From Cycas panzhihuaensis (Eukaryota > Cycadophyta): a stretch of DNA of 64,000 nucleotides. The notes below the pieces were generated by a model that saw only the letters and a list, made by a program, of their open reading frames with translations, made no database searches and was not told the DNA's origin. The stretch is taken from NCBI GenBank assembly GCA_023213395.1, contig CM041465.1:71121741-71185740 (forward strand), read 5' to 3'. Within the stretch, counting starts at the first letter, position 1; each line of letters opens with the position of its first letter. The position numbers and the translations under genes were made by a program. Below are positions 1 through 11,380 of this stretch, in pieces.

Positions 1-1110
1 ATTTTAGTTGAGAAATAGTAATTTTTGAATCTAATTGACAAATTTATAGACCTAGAAAATAGTGTAAGAGGCCTAAGTCTGACATTTTAAATTTATTCAT
101 TAAGATTGATTTTAATTGAAAAATTTTTTAGAGTACAGAACCAGTTATGATGATGTCATTTATATAAAGAATTAGGATAGTAATATTTTTATCTTGTCTT
201 TGAAAGTAAAGATTTGGATCACTAATGCACTTATCATATCTATTTTGTAAAAGATATTCATCAATTTTGGTATACTAAGTTTAATAAGCTTGTTTTAAAC
301 CATATAATGATTTTTTTTGTTATATACTAAATTAAGATTATTTATGAAACCAAGAGGTTGTTTTATATAAATTTCTTCTTTGAGATCATCATTTAAGAAG
401 ACACTCTTAATATTTATTTGATGAATTTCCCAAATAAATTTGGCTGCAAGAGCTATGATAGTTTTAATAGTATTCATTTTAGCTACAAGAGCAAAAGTTT
501 TAGTATAATTAATACTGTCAATTTAGGAGAATCCTTTTGCTATTAAATAGGCTTTATATTTTTTAACTACTTCTTCATAGTTGAATTTTATTTGATAAAC
601 CCATTTATAATCTACTATATTTTTTCCTGGAGGTAGAGGGACTAAATCCCAAGTTGAGTTCTTTATAAGGGTATCTATTTTAACTTGCATTGCTCGTTTC
701 CATATGGAATTTTTACTTACTTGTTTAAAAGTTTTGGGATCATCACTGGCCATGACTTTGGCTATTAAAGCTAAATTGGCTTGATGTTTTTGTGAATGAG
801 TTCTTTTGGTATCCAAAGGGTTATTAGCATTAGAACCAGAATTAGAAAGAGTTTTATGAGCCCAAATAGGTTATTTATTATTGTTAGTTTATTGTTTTAG
901 TGAAGTGGGATAACTAGATGCAGCAGAACTAGTTAGTTCTTTTAAAGTCTAATTTTAAACTTGAGTAGATAAGGATTCAGTTAATTTAGGATTATCTTGA
1001 ATATCACTAGGATCAATTAAGTGAGTATTAGTAAATAAATTTTTAAATGGAAGTTCAACATAATAAGTTTTTCATGAAGAGCCTTCTTCATCAAATATAA
1101 CATCACGCAA
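1..1110 (-). pseudogene. Cop-A reverse transcriptase (partial)
   Basis: Copia-type RT, minus strand, truncated by the window edge. From N to C it shows the entry motif WKRAMQVKIDTL, then WDLVPLPPGKNIVDYKWVYQ, then FLNDDLKEEIYIKQPLGF (the family's 'DVKxAFLNGDL' block), and near position 100 DLGLLHYFLGL. The catalytic box reads Y-I-N-D where the family normally has Y-V-D-D, so one catalytic Asp is replaced by Asn. Several in-frame stops are present. RNase H lies outside the window. Family assignment is secure; the gene is dead. Confidence 0.85.
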
Positions 1111-1129
1111 TATTAAAATCTTAAATGTG

Positions 1130-2345
1130 GTTGGATTAAAAAGTTTATAAGTTTTACTTTTTTTACTATAACTAATAAAGATGTATTTTACACTTTTAAT
1201 ATCAAGTTTCTAGCATTTTTCTGTGGGAACGTGCCCCCAGGCAACACAACCAAAGATTCTTAAGTGTTTAATAGAAGGTTTACATCCAAACCATTTTTGC
1301 TATGGTGTGATAATTTGTAAGGATTTGCATGGTATATGATTTAATAAATAGTTAGAGTAAGAAATAACTTCTACCTATAACTTTAAGTCAATACCTTTTT
1401 CATCTAATATGCATCTGGTCATCTTAACAAGTGTATGGTTTTTGCATTAATAAATTCATTTTGTTGAGGAGTATATGCTACTGAATGCTGAAATTGTATT
1501 CTATATTTTTTATAGTAATTAGTAAAATTATTGCTTAAGTATTCCTTGGCATTCTCTATTCTGAAGATTTTGATTTTAGAGTTTGTTTGATTTTCAACTA
1601 AGGTTTTGAATACAACAAAGATGTCAAATACTTGACTTCATATTTTTAACATGTATACCCAATATTTTCTAGAGAATTCATCAATAAATGTGATGAAATA
1701 TCTGCTTCTAGAGTATGAAGGTACTTGGAATGAACTGCAAATATTAGAATGAATAAGTTTAAGTGGAGCTTTTGCTCAAAAGATAGTGTGATTTGGGAAG
1801 GGGTCCATGTGTTGTTTGTCTATTACACATGCTTCACAAACACCATAGATAATTTTTAATATAGGTAAGCCATGAACCATATCATTCTCACTTAGATGCT
1901 AGAGTTTTCTATAACTCGTATGATCAAATCTAGCATGCCAAAGCTTATTGACTGGGTTAGATTTTATTATAAAGGTACTAAAAGTTTTAGTTTTAGAATG
2001 TTAGAGACTTTTTAAGCTGTAAAGAACTATTTTGTAATTTGCAAGTCCTGAGGCAATTGGTTTAAATTTATTTAATGGTTGTTTGATAATAAACTTATTT
2101 TTTTAAAACTCTACAATGATATCTTTCTAGCAAATTTTATATATTAAAAGAAAATTAAGTAATAAGCCAAGAATGTAGAATATGTCCTTAATTGAACCAT
2201 CTTTCAAAGTAACATCACATGATCCTTTGACTTTGATTTGGGTTCTACTCCTACAAGAGATTTCTTCTTTGAAGTTTGAATCAGATTAATATGGAGGGAG
2301 ATATTCTTGGTGTCCCATCATATCATGGAAGCACCTAAAGCAAGA
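1130..2345 (-). pseudogene. Cop-A integrase and degenerate protease segment
   Basis: The minus-strand translation gives a GAG_pre-integrase/HHCC zinc region (HARFDHTSYRKL ... CEACVIDKQH, around 1800-1930). It is followed by the integrase core with RYFITFIDEFSRKYWVYML (around 1650-1720) and AYTPQQNEF (around 1460), which corresponds to the third catalytic region of a DDE integrase. The C-terminal part resumes near 1250 with a recognisable but frameshifted GHIP-like segment. The protease region (about 2000-2345) is too decayed to show an active site. Assigned by order and by similarity to Cop-E. Confidence 0.75.
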
Positions 2346-3401
2346 ATTCACAAGGGTGGTTGAGTGGTTAGTGTTGAAAAAGCTGTTGTAGAAGCAGTTA
2401 GAGAATGATGAGAATTGTTAGATTGTGATTGGATCCCCTTAGAAGCTTTCCAGGCTTCAGAGATAATTCTATTCCTATAGACATCAATGGTGTGCTCCTT
2501 TTTATAATAGTAAGTACAACTGATATTCTGATTAGGATTAGTATTGCCGGTACTCATTTTTGGAAATGATTATTTAGAGGTATTCTTAGATTTAGGTAAT
2601 CCAAAATACTTAGTTTTATGATGAGGATTATTTTGAGTGGATGAACCTCTATGAGGTTTTTAAAATTTGGGATGATGATGATGATTGTTTTGATAGTTAT
2701 TTTGATGTTTAGATTTATTAAATGATTGTGACTTGGCAAAAAGAGCCTGTGAAGGATCGTTTAATTTTTCAATTTAAATCAACATGTTTTGATGTTCAAT
2801 AAGTTGATTCGTTAATTGATCAAAAGTAATTGGTGGATGTCCTGCTTGTTGCCTAACAGTTTTAAAAAAATTACAATGTTTCAACAATTTATTAATTACA
2901 AGATGGATGAGCGTATTGCCATCTTTTACATGTGTTACAATGACTACTTTATCACCTACTTTTATAGGAGATCTGATACAATTTGCTAGGTCTTTATTAA
3001 TGAGTTGAAGTTTAGACAAGAAATCTTTAACTTTAGTAAAATCTTCATAATTTAAATCATACATCTATTATTCTAGCATAGCTAACTATTATGTATCAAA
3101 TCTATCATACTTTTCCTTAAGAGTTTTCCAGATAGTGACTAAATCATCTGTTTCAAAGAAATATCTACTAATGTCTGGGGAGAGAGAAGATAGGATGGTG
3201 CTTAGTGCTCCATCACAATTCATCAGATAGACTATATAAGCTTTTGATGTTTTATCTTTGGGCTTTGGAAATTCTCCTATAATATATCGCAATATCTTTT
3301 GTTATTTAAGCTGCTGACATATTCTACTTTTCTAGTTGGCATAGTTAGAGTATTAAAACTAGAATTGGTATACAGGAGCTTGTTCCTGACATAAGTACCA
3401 T
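2346..3401 (-). pseudogene. Cop-A gag with degenerate zinc knuckle
   Basis: Copia Gag (UBN2-type). The likely start is the ATG at 3401, matching the Cop-E Gag start at 42296; both proteins begin with a related hydrophobic stretch ending in GT. The body includes IVYLMNCDGALSTILSSLSP and a WKTLKEKYD motif (3089-3292), then YEDFTKVKDFLSKLQLINKD (2774-3064). The zinc knuckle is at 2440-2530 and reads CTYYYKKEHTIDVYR; two of its Cys positions are now Tyr compared with CCHC. Stops and frameshifts separate the pieces. Confidence 0.82.
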
Positions 3402-5117
3402 ATTGAAAAATAAAACCTAATGATTTAGATATTCTTAAGGAAAAAAGAATGGGAGAGATTTGGATAGTAGGTGAAGATAAAGTAGACCATAATAATAACT
3501 CAATTATAGATATAAAACATTTTAAAGATAAAGTTTATTTGTCATTGGCACATAAAATCATTGATCAATAATTGTGATTAATAAATTTTAAGAATTAAAT
3601 CATTAATTAGGTGTTTATATATCTTAATTCGTATAATGAAATGACATAATGATTTAATAACATTATGATGAATATTTTAAGAAAATAATATTAGGTATTT
3701 TATATAATTAAAAAATATTAGATGAAGGTAATAAAATTAAGTAAGGGTGAGAGAAAAAATTATAGTTTTGAAGTACGTTCTTGAGCTTACTAGGTTGATT
3801 AGAAGACTTATCTTTAAGCAAAGATCTTCAAGTAAAAATGATGTTAAAAAAATTTGAAATACTAGCTGAAAGGTTTGTTTCTGAGTCATGAATCTAACAT
3901 TTCTTTCAAAATGGAATTCTGACTTCATATGAGAAAGTTACAATCAAAAGAGAATAGGTACCCCCTTTAAGAGAAAATTAATTAACAAAAATAGTAAAGT
4001 AAATTTAAGTAAGGGTTTAGGCCCTTTGTTAGCTTGGACTGGGTCATGTGGGAGGCCTAAATGACTAGGGTAAGGGTTAATAGGGGGTCTAACATCTTAA
4101 TAATAATTTTATTTGGTTTAATTAAATCAAATATTAGGAAAAAAAAAAGAAATATTAATATAGGCTATAGATCTGACCTAGTTTAACTAGCTCATTTGAT
4201 TTGTTTTTGTATTTGCCTAATATTAAACCCTTGTGTTTAGGGTTTCTCTTATTCTTTTTGTGTTTATAGGTCCTCCCAGCCAAATGACTAATTCTCCTCA
4301 TTGTTAAGTAGTGTTTCTTCCTAGTTGACCAACTAGTTCTCTTTGTCTTCAAGCAGCATTACTTCTTGGTTGGTTCTCTTCATCTTTGAGCAGCGTTACT
4401 TCCTTATTAACTAGCTAGTTCTCTTCGTCTTCAAGAAACATCACTTCATTGTTGACTGGCTAGTTCTCTTTGTCTTTATAATAGGTTCTTCTCTCATTAG
4501 TCAACTGGTTCTTCATTAAATAACAGGTTCTTCGTTGGACAACTGGTTCTCCTCTTCATTGGTCGATAGTTCCCCTCTGATTCATTGGATAGTAGTTCTC
4601 CTGTGGTTTGTTGGATGGAATTTCTCCTCTAGTTTATTGGATGGTAGATCTCCTCTAGTTTATTAGACAGTAGTTCTCCTCTGGCTTATTAGACAATAGT
4701 TCTCCTTTGGTTTATTAGATAGCAATTCTCCTCTAGTTCATTGGACTTTATTTAGAAATCAGATCTCAAGCTTTCAGTTACAAGATGACTTCATATTATC
4801 TTCTACGGCCTTCGTATGTTTGTAATGCTAGTGTTGATAGGGTTCTTTTAACTGATGGTGATTATTAACTCTTCCTAGAGTCCTCCTTCCTTTTTTATAA
4901 TAGTTTCTGAGGAATTGGATAACAATGATTTCAAGCTTCTTCCTGTAGTTTGTAAAAGAAACTGAAGATGATTGGGTTTTAGACCCAAATTTTGTACCTA
5001 TTTTAATATAAAAAAATAAAACCCTTTTTATTGTTTACATTTGATTTGCAGACATTAGCGTATAAGTTTATGATTTTTTTGTTGTTCAGTTATGAAGAAT
5101 TAATCTTGTAGAGCCCT
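3402..5117 (-). other. Cop-A untranslated leader (1.7 kb)
   Basis: The stretch between the primer binding site and gag is unusually long for copia. It is AT-rich, has no convincing ORF, and its right half is a degenerate tandem repeat (annotated separately). The related Cop-E has an even longer leader with a different repeat, so long repeat-bearing leaders look like a family trait. Confidence 0.6.
4290..4745. repeat. Degenerate minisatellite in the Cop-A leader
   Basis: Imperfect head-to-tail units of about 30-35 bp share the core TAGTTCTCCTCTAGTTTATT, followed by GGA and variants. They are clearest at 4540-4745. More diverged units built on CTAGTTCTCTTCGTCTTCAAG run back to about 4320. Copies differ by substitutions, so this is an old array. 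Confidence 0.7.
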
Positions 5118-5129
5118 GCTCTAATACCA
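5118..5129 (-). promoter_or_regulatory. Primer binding site of Cop-A (initiator-Met tRNA)
   Basis: On the minus strand the 12 bases directly after the 5' LTR read TGGTATTAGAGC, one base from TGGTATCAGAGC, the standard complement of the initiator methionine tRNA 3' end in plant copia elements. Confidence 0.85.
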
Positions 5130-5622
5130 TGATGGAGAGAGGGTTAGTAGCAGAGACATAATCTAAGAAATTTACATTTAATTTATATAAACAACATTGA
5201 ATATTAATGAATATACAACACAGGATATAAACATGTGGAAAATCCTATTAAGGGATGAAAAACCACCTCAGAAATATAAATATATATTAATAAAATACTT
5301 ATATATTACAGGTTTTGGGTGAGGATCTCATCCTCTCTCTTTAGTACTAATTTAAGTTTCAGTAACCTCTTTAACATAAGATAACCTAGTCAGCATCCAC
5401 ATCATGTATGAACTATGTTCATCTATCTAGAATATAATACCTAACTACCTAAGGATAACAACCTAACAAATAGTCTGACAAACCAACTTCTAGGAATCTA
5501 GGAGGAGACTTTTAAGGGGAGAAAAGTTCATTAGAGTGAGGAGTTTATTATTTCAATAAACTTTACATAATTAGGTATTAATAAATTAAGGTTAATAAAG
5601 ATAACATTAATTTATTCTAACA
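5130..5622 (-). repeat. 5' LTR of Cop-A
   Basis: This 493-bp segment reads TGTTAGAATAAATTAATG at its minus-strand start and ends ...CATCA next to the primer site, giving the canonical TG...CA ends. Its start resembles the Cop-E LTR. The 3' partner lies outside the window, so LTR identity and target duplication cannot be tested. The bases at 5623-5627 (ATTTT) would be the duplication. Confidence 0.85.
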
Positions 5623-5627
5623 ATTTT

Positions 5628-6472
5628 GTAAACCCATTTGCACCCCATAATATATTTAACTTAAAGAAGGACAACTAGTTCCCAAGTATTATTTTGTTTT
5701 ATGGAGAGCATTTTTTTTTTATAGCTTCTAGTCATTCTACCTTTTCACAAGATTGTTCATAGTTTTGAGGTTCAACGGAATAGATTAAGACCTCATGTTT
5801 TTGGGATCTTATTCTCTATTTAAAAATATTTCCATTTGACTCTTCCATAAACTTTAAGTACCACTTAGGCAATCATTCTTTGGACTAAATAGTTTCTCCC
5901 AAAGAATCATTTTCCTATTCTTCTGCCCTAGTTTCTTCACAAGAAGTAACTTCTTTCTAAGTTGCAACTTCTTTATTTGGAACCTCCATAGTTTCTTCTT
6001 AAATTATCTTGCTTTATAAGGTGCATACTTGATCAATTTTTATTAGGGTTATTTTGTTAAATGTGGCATCTCTACTAACATAGATTTTGTTAGTCTTTAG
6101 ATCTATGCATTGGTAAGCTTTAGATTTATTACTATATCTAATCATAATATATTTAATGCTTTTGTCATATAATTTAGACCTTTTTTGACCATGAATAGGT
6201 ACATAAGTAGTACTTCCAAAAACTCTAAGATGACATTAAGTTTTGTACTTCATCATGCTTCTTCTGAAGTAGTTTTATAAAGATTTTGTGTGGGGCTTCT
6301 ATTTATAAGATAGATAGCAGTATTAATAACTTTTGCCTAATATGCATTAGATAATATATTTTCTTTTATCATATATCTAGATATTTCTGTTATGGTTCTA
6401 CTTAATCTTTTTACTACTTTATTAGATTATGAAGTATAAAGAGTAGTAAGTTATCTATTAATTCCATGTGTT
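5628..6472 (-). pseudogene. Cop-B RT start and integrase C-terminus
   Basis: The minus translation near 5628-5760 gives NNTWELV ... GCKWVYKI, the N-terminal part of copia RT. Near 6010-6250 it gives RHLRVFGSTTYVP and SKAYQCIDLKTNKIYVSRDA, the conserved C-terminal end of copia integrase. Stops and small frameshifts interrupt it. The coding sequence continues at 19097 after the Cop-C insertion. Confidence 0.78.
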
Positions 6473-6826
6473 TGCTGGGATTAACTCCAATGCATTTGAA
6501 GAACCGTGCATATAGGGTCCCTCAAAGCCATCTTTGAGCCCCCTAGGGCACCTAGAGCCTCCTAATAGTTGTCAAAGGGACCTAGAGCTGATGCAACATT
6601 ATTAAGGTATATGCATTATTTATTAAATATTATTTTTCTAATATTATTTGAATATTACATCAGCTAACATGCAGGTCAGGTGATGGCGCTTGCCATCTTC
6701 CCAAAAATCTATTTAAGGGGTGGGAATACCTCCCTAGTGTTTTTTAATACTGCCATCTATGGAAATCACTTGTTAACTCAAAATGTGCTCAGTCTAATAT
6801 CTCACTCTGCTCCTTTGCATTCAACA
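6473..6826 (+). repeat. 5' LTR of Cop-C
   Basis: This 354-bp LTR is closely similar to 18742-19096 over its whole length, with mostly transition differences. A TATA-like CTATTTAAGGGG motif lies near 6709 and is conserved in the 3' LTR near 18978, so it is a candidate core promoter. Confidence 0.93.
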
Positions 6827-6828
6827 TT

Positions 6829-6840
6829 CGATATCAGAGT
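6829..6840 (+). promoter_or_regulatory. Primer binding site of Cop-C
   Basis: CGATATCAGAGT follows the 5' LTR after two T residues. It matches the initiator-Met primer site TGGTATCAGAGC at 9 of 12 positions, and the mismatches are transitions. The same two-base spacer is seen in the array family at 63151-63152. Confidence 0.75.
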
Positions 6841-7692
6841 GTAGGTTAATATTCGTTTTACTAATCTATATATGCATCTACTTGACGAAAGTGTAGTATA
6901 TGACTATTTGTTGGATTCCTAACAAGCTTATCTATCTACTAGAGAAATCGGTTCAAAGTTTTCCCTTCTATAAAAGAAGATCTCATCCTTAGAAGGCAGC
7001 TGTCTATAAACTGATCATTGTCACTTTACCAGTTTTCTTGCAGACTTTCAAAGTAGACAAAGTTAAGGTATATAAAATCTTCTAATTTGTTATTATTACA
7101 CATTTTCATACACTATTTCTTAAGTTTATTAACTTAGAACATATTTTAAATTATATTTGATCATTTTACATTATTGTATAAGTCTTTTACTAGTATTTCA
7201 TGATCTTTTCAGCCCCAAGTTCCTGTTAAGCCACAAAAAAGGGACCATATCATTTGTACATTAAAATCTTGACTTGCAGGAACCCATTCTCAAAACGGTT
7301 AGATCTATTGAGCAGATATTTTATTGATCTTCAAACTGGTATAACCTCATCTTAATTTGATATTATTTAGTACAACTTTAAAGCTGATCAACTTGAACAT
7401 TTGATATATCCCAATAGGCTTGTCCTCTTAATCTCTTAAGGAGTTCTTTTTTTAATTTTTCTTATTGATCACTCATAATACATGTTTGAGGCTTTCATTT
7501 AACTTTTATATAGTTTCTTTAAAGCTAATTTGTACTAGAAAACCAATCACATACATCTAAAGCAAGTGACAAGCTAAGTGGTCTTGCATCCCAAAATGGA
7601 TATAATTTACCTTTTCTGGAAGTTTCTTCTTCATATTTTTCATCTTTCTAAAGTGAATGTATGTGTGTGTATATATATATATATATATAGAT

Positions 7693-7758
<66 letters not shown>

Positions 7759-8937
7759 CAGATTTCTTGTATTATATATCTTCATCAAGACAAAAGGATT
7801 TCTTACATTAAAAAAGGTGATTATTTTCTTGCTCAAGTTTGTGTTTATTCATTTGAAAAATTAAAAGCTTAGAATTTTTTAGTTTTTCATCATCAAGAAG
7901 TCTTATTTTAGATCTGCATATTTAAGGAGATCTTAGTTACTTTCTAAATTTACTTATATAATCATTATATTTCAAAATATATCTAAAATTATACCTTATA
8001 AGTTCATTAATTTATTCTAAAGACATACACTTGAAAAGTTCATTAATTTGTTGCACTTATAGAAGTTGCATCTAGAAATTGGTACTACGTTTTACTTTCC
8101 CAAGGCACACTTCACTTTCAAGGGCATTTCATTTCTTTTGGAAAGTGATTACTTACATATTTCTTTTAAAGAGTTCATTGTTTATTTCATCTTGCTTAGA
8201 GCACATTATATTTCATTCAAGTTATTTTCTTTTTGCATAAAAGGAATCTTTCAAAACCCTAAGCAAGAGTATACTAATAATCTATTTATTTTTCACATTA
8301 AAAAGATAATCTTAAATTGAACCACCTTTTTTTTCTAACCTTGCAAGGAGAATGGTTATGACCCCTGAAGTTACCACCCCACACATGCTAATCAACCTAC
8401 TCATATTGGATGAGGATAGCCATTAGCTATCATGTGTATTTAGTGACAAGATGAGGTGTAGAACCTATTCCTTTTATGGTGTTTGAAGACTAAGGATAGA
8501 CTTGGAGAGGGTGACTGGCTTGGTTTAAGAACCTTCACCACTAGATCTGTCATTAGGCATAAGTCTGGCGCAAGTGGATCAACAATTCAGGGGGGTGTAA
8601 AAACCTTCTTAGTAGCCTATGTATTGAGGTATATAGAGCCTAGCACTCACGTACTAGTATATTAGGTCCCTGTTTTACCATATATGAGTAGACATCACTA
8701 AATAGGATAGTAACTGAAGGTTACCCTAAGAGAAACTTAAACTTAGAGCCTAGTAGCCTTAATAGGTACTAGTTCACTTATTCAAAACTTTGGGTAAAAC
8801 CTTGGGTTATACTTAGAAGTAAATTTTACACTTAAAACTTTTTTTTCACAATTTAAATTTAAATAATTTTTTTGATATTCAAATTCAATTTTTGAAAACT
8901 TATTTGTCACCTTTGATCAACAAAACTTTAGTTTAAT
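6841..8937 (+). other. Cop-C leader (2.1 kb)
   Basis: Untranslated region between primer site and gag. It is AT-rich and holds a long TA dinucleotide run. The part from about 8090 to 8700 has a recognisable counterpart in the Cop-D leader, on the opposite strand at 32010-32438 and again from 63559 rightwards. That counterpart proves where Cop-D continues after its 31-kb insertion. Short ORFs here look accidental. Confidence 0.75.
7664..7757. repeat. (TA)n microsatellite
   Basis: About 90 bp of nearly pure alternating TA with a short GATAGATA interruption near 7689-7697. Low-complexity ORFs read through it on both strands have no coding meaning. Confidence 0.95.
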
Positions 8938-10100
8938 ATAACTTCTAGCTTTGGGAACATGATTATTCCTAAATTTGATGGAAATAATTTTCTAAATTAG
9001 AGTAGGAGGATGAGACCCATCGTCATAACTAATGACATATGAGAAATTGTGAAGAGAGGCTACAATAAATTAGGACAAAATCCATCTAATGCAGAAAATG
9101 CTACCTACAAGGAGAATGTTAAGAAAGACAATGAAGCTTTAGCCCTCATCTTCTATGCACTTAAAGATCATGTGTTCCCATGAGTTAGTGAATTAGTTAA
9201 GTCAAAAGAAGCTTGGGATACCTTACAACTAATATACGAAGGAGTAGCCTCGTCTAAACTACAGAACTTAAGGAGTAATTTTGATAATTTATTTATGATG
9301 TCTAATGAATCGGTAATGGGATATATGACCAAAGTCCAAGATATTATAAACCAAATGAGGTCTCTTAGAGATATCCTAACTGAACACAGAGTAGTTGAAA
9401 AGACTCTAAGATGTTTTAGAGTTGTAAGACATTTTGAAATGATAGCTACTAGTATTAGTGTTTCAAAGGATCTAAGCACTCTTAAAGTAGAATAACTTAG
9501 TGCCATGCTTATATCTATAGAAGAGCAACAAAGTCTAAATGAATCTCTAAAACATACCTTTGCTATAAAGGGCCACATTCAATCCAACTCCCAAGGAGAA
9601 ACTTTAAGGCAAAAGGAATCACCTTTAAGAAGAAAAGGTAGAAATCCTTGAAGGGATACTGGATAAGACCCTCTAAGATATCAAGCCCCTCATTAAAGGA
9701 GGTAAGGAGGACCCCAATAATATGAGGACCCTCTAAGAAATACCAATCAAAGGAGACATCTTAAGAATCATACTTGTTGTCCAAATTGTCAAGGAAATTT
9801 TTAATCTTCAAGGTCAAATCAGGTATATCATGAAAATAGACCAAGAGACAACCCTTCTCAATCTTATGAGGAAAGGGGAAGATCTTTTAATATTGATCAC
9901 TCTCATCTAAGAAGTGGAAGCCTAAGTTATAGAAGAAGAGATCCATTGTATTGTACTTATTACCATAGAAGTGGTCACAATGAAGATAAATGATTCTCAA
10001 AATATGGACCACCATCTAGAGGACATGCTCAAAATTCATCTAAATTAAAGGTTAATAACAGATTATTTCTATACAATTTTTTTGCTAATGAAGAAGATGA
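8938..10100 (+). pseudogene. Cop-C gag
   Basis: Copia Gag (UBN2-type) in the same frame as pol. The start codon appears mutated: position 8938 reads ATA followed by the coding sequence for TSSFGNMIIPKFDGNNFLN, while the Cop-D homologue starts with ATG and MASNFGNMIFPKFDGSNFLN. The body has YKENVKKDNEALALIFYAL, a SKEAWDTLQLIYEG block and MRSLRDILTEHRVVEKTLRC. The zinc knuckle near 9950-9990 (YCTYYHRSGHNEDK-like) has lost Cys residues. Stops such as 9496-9498 (TAA for an expected Gln) break it. Confidence 0.85.
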
Positions 10101-11380
10101 TGATAGCTAGTATATCGATTTAGGTTGCTCAACTCACATGACCCACAAAGAATATTTATTTCAGACTTTAGATAAAAATAGAAAAGGATCCATCATGTTT
10201 GGAGACAATACCTCCTATGAATCAGTTGGGAAAGGTAACATAGCTTTGATGACTGATATAGGTAAATATAGACACTTAGATAATGATTTATATGTCCCTG
10301 CCCTAAGGAAGAACTTGTTATTAGTAGGACAGATGATAGGATAAGATTACAAGGTGATTTTTGACAATGGTAAATGTATTATCAAAGATAAGAGAAAAAA
10401 TAAAACTATTGTTACCAAAGGAAAAATGACTAAGGATCATTTATTTAAGCTTATCCTCACTCTTTCAGATACCTATACCCTTAGAACTTCAACTACCATG
10501 GATAGTGACTTATGGCATAGAAGGTTTGGTCATCTTAACTACAACAACTTGGCTCATATAAAAAGGATGGACATGGTTAATGGTTTACCACACATTAATG
10601 TCAATAAAAACTTATGTGAGGAATGCCTTCTTGGTAAACACCATAGAGAAAGATTTCTAGATTATAGCCACCGAGCATCTGCTCCTCTTCAATTGGTATA
10701 CATAGACATTTGTGGACCTATGACTACTCCCTCCTTAGTAGGTGCAAAATATTTCCTCACCTTTATTGATGACTTCATAAGGAAGGCATAGGTTTTCTTT
10801 CTAAGATATAAATCAGATGCTTTCAACCACTTTGTTGACTTCAAAACCTTTGTAGAGTGACAAAGTGGATATCATATCCTATCTCTAAGATTAGATAATG
10901 GGGGAGAATATACATCTAATGCTTTTAAGGACTATTGTATCTACCATGGGATCAAGAGACAATTCACTACCCCCTACAGCCCACAACAAAATGGTGTAGT
11001 AGAAAGGAAGTATCAAACTATAGTTGAAATGGCAAGATGTATGCTTAAAGATAAGAACTTGGGCCATGAATTTTGGGATGAAGTAGTTCATACAGCTGTC
11101 TACTTACTCAATAGATGTTCCACCAAAGCACTTAGGTGGAAAACTCTAGAAGAAGCATGGATTGATTATAAACCAAGTATACATCATCTCAGGGTATGTG
11201 GATATCTAGCATATGTCCATATTCCTGATCAAAGAAGAACCAAGTTGGATGACCATAGTGTCAAATGTATATTCATTGGCTATAGTGAATCTTCTAAATC
11301 CTACAAGGTTTATGATCTAAAATCAAGAAAAGTTATAGTGAGTAGAGATGTTAACTTTCAGAAAGACACCTACTACTAAG
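10101..11380 (+). pseudogene. Cop-C protease, GAG_pre-integrase and integrase
   Basis: Continuous in the gag frame with sparse stops. The protease site reads YIDLGCSTHMT; the family's D-S-G has become D-L-G, so the catalytic Asp is kept. The pre-integrase HHCC motif is intact: WHRRFGHL ... CEECLLGKHHRERF. The integrase core shows D (YIDICGPM), D (LRLDNGGEY) and E (PQQNGVVERK), so the DDE triad is complete. The C-terminus ends with RVCGYLAYVHIPDQRRTKLD and SRKVIVSRDVNF. Stops follow IRKA at 10789 and occur before QSGYH near 10858. Confidence 0.88.

Larger units (their letters stand above)
1..5622 (-). mobile_element. Cop-A: Ty1/copia LTR retrotransposon, 3' end beyond window
   Basis: A copia element read right to left: 5' LTR (5130-5622), Met-tRNA primer site, long leader, gag, protease/integrase remnants, then RT cut by the window edge. 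The order gag-PR-INT-RT is diagnostic of Ty1/copia. Gag and RT resemble those of Cop-E (37634-45328), so the two belong to one family. It is inserted in the RT of Cop-B: the Cop-B motif KWVYKI stops exactly at 5628. Many stop codons make it non-functional. Confidence 0.92.

Noticed and set aside
5118-5129. tRNA-Met gene
   Set aside because: Only 12 bases match the complement of a tRNA 3' end, at the inner LTR edge. These are primer binding sites, not tRNA genes.
7648-7872. ORFs on both strands rich in Ile and Tyr
   Set aside because: They are translations of the TA microsatellite; no coding meaning.
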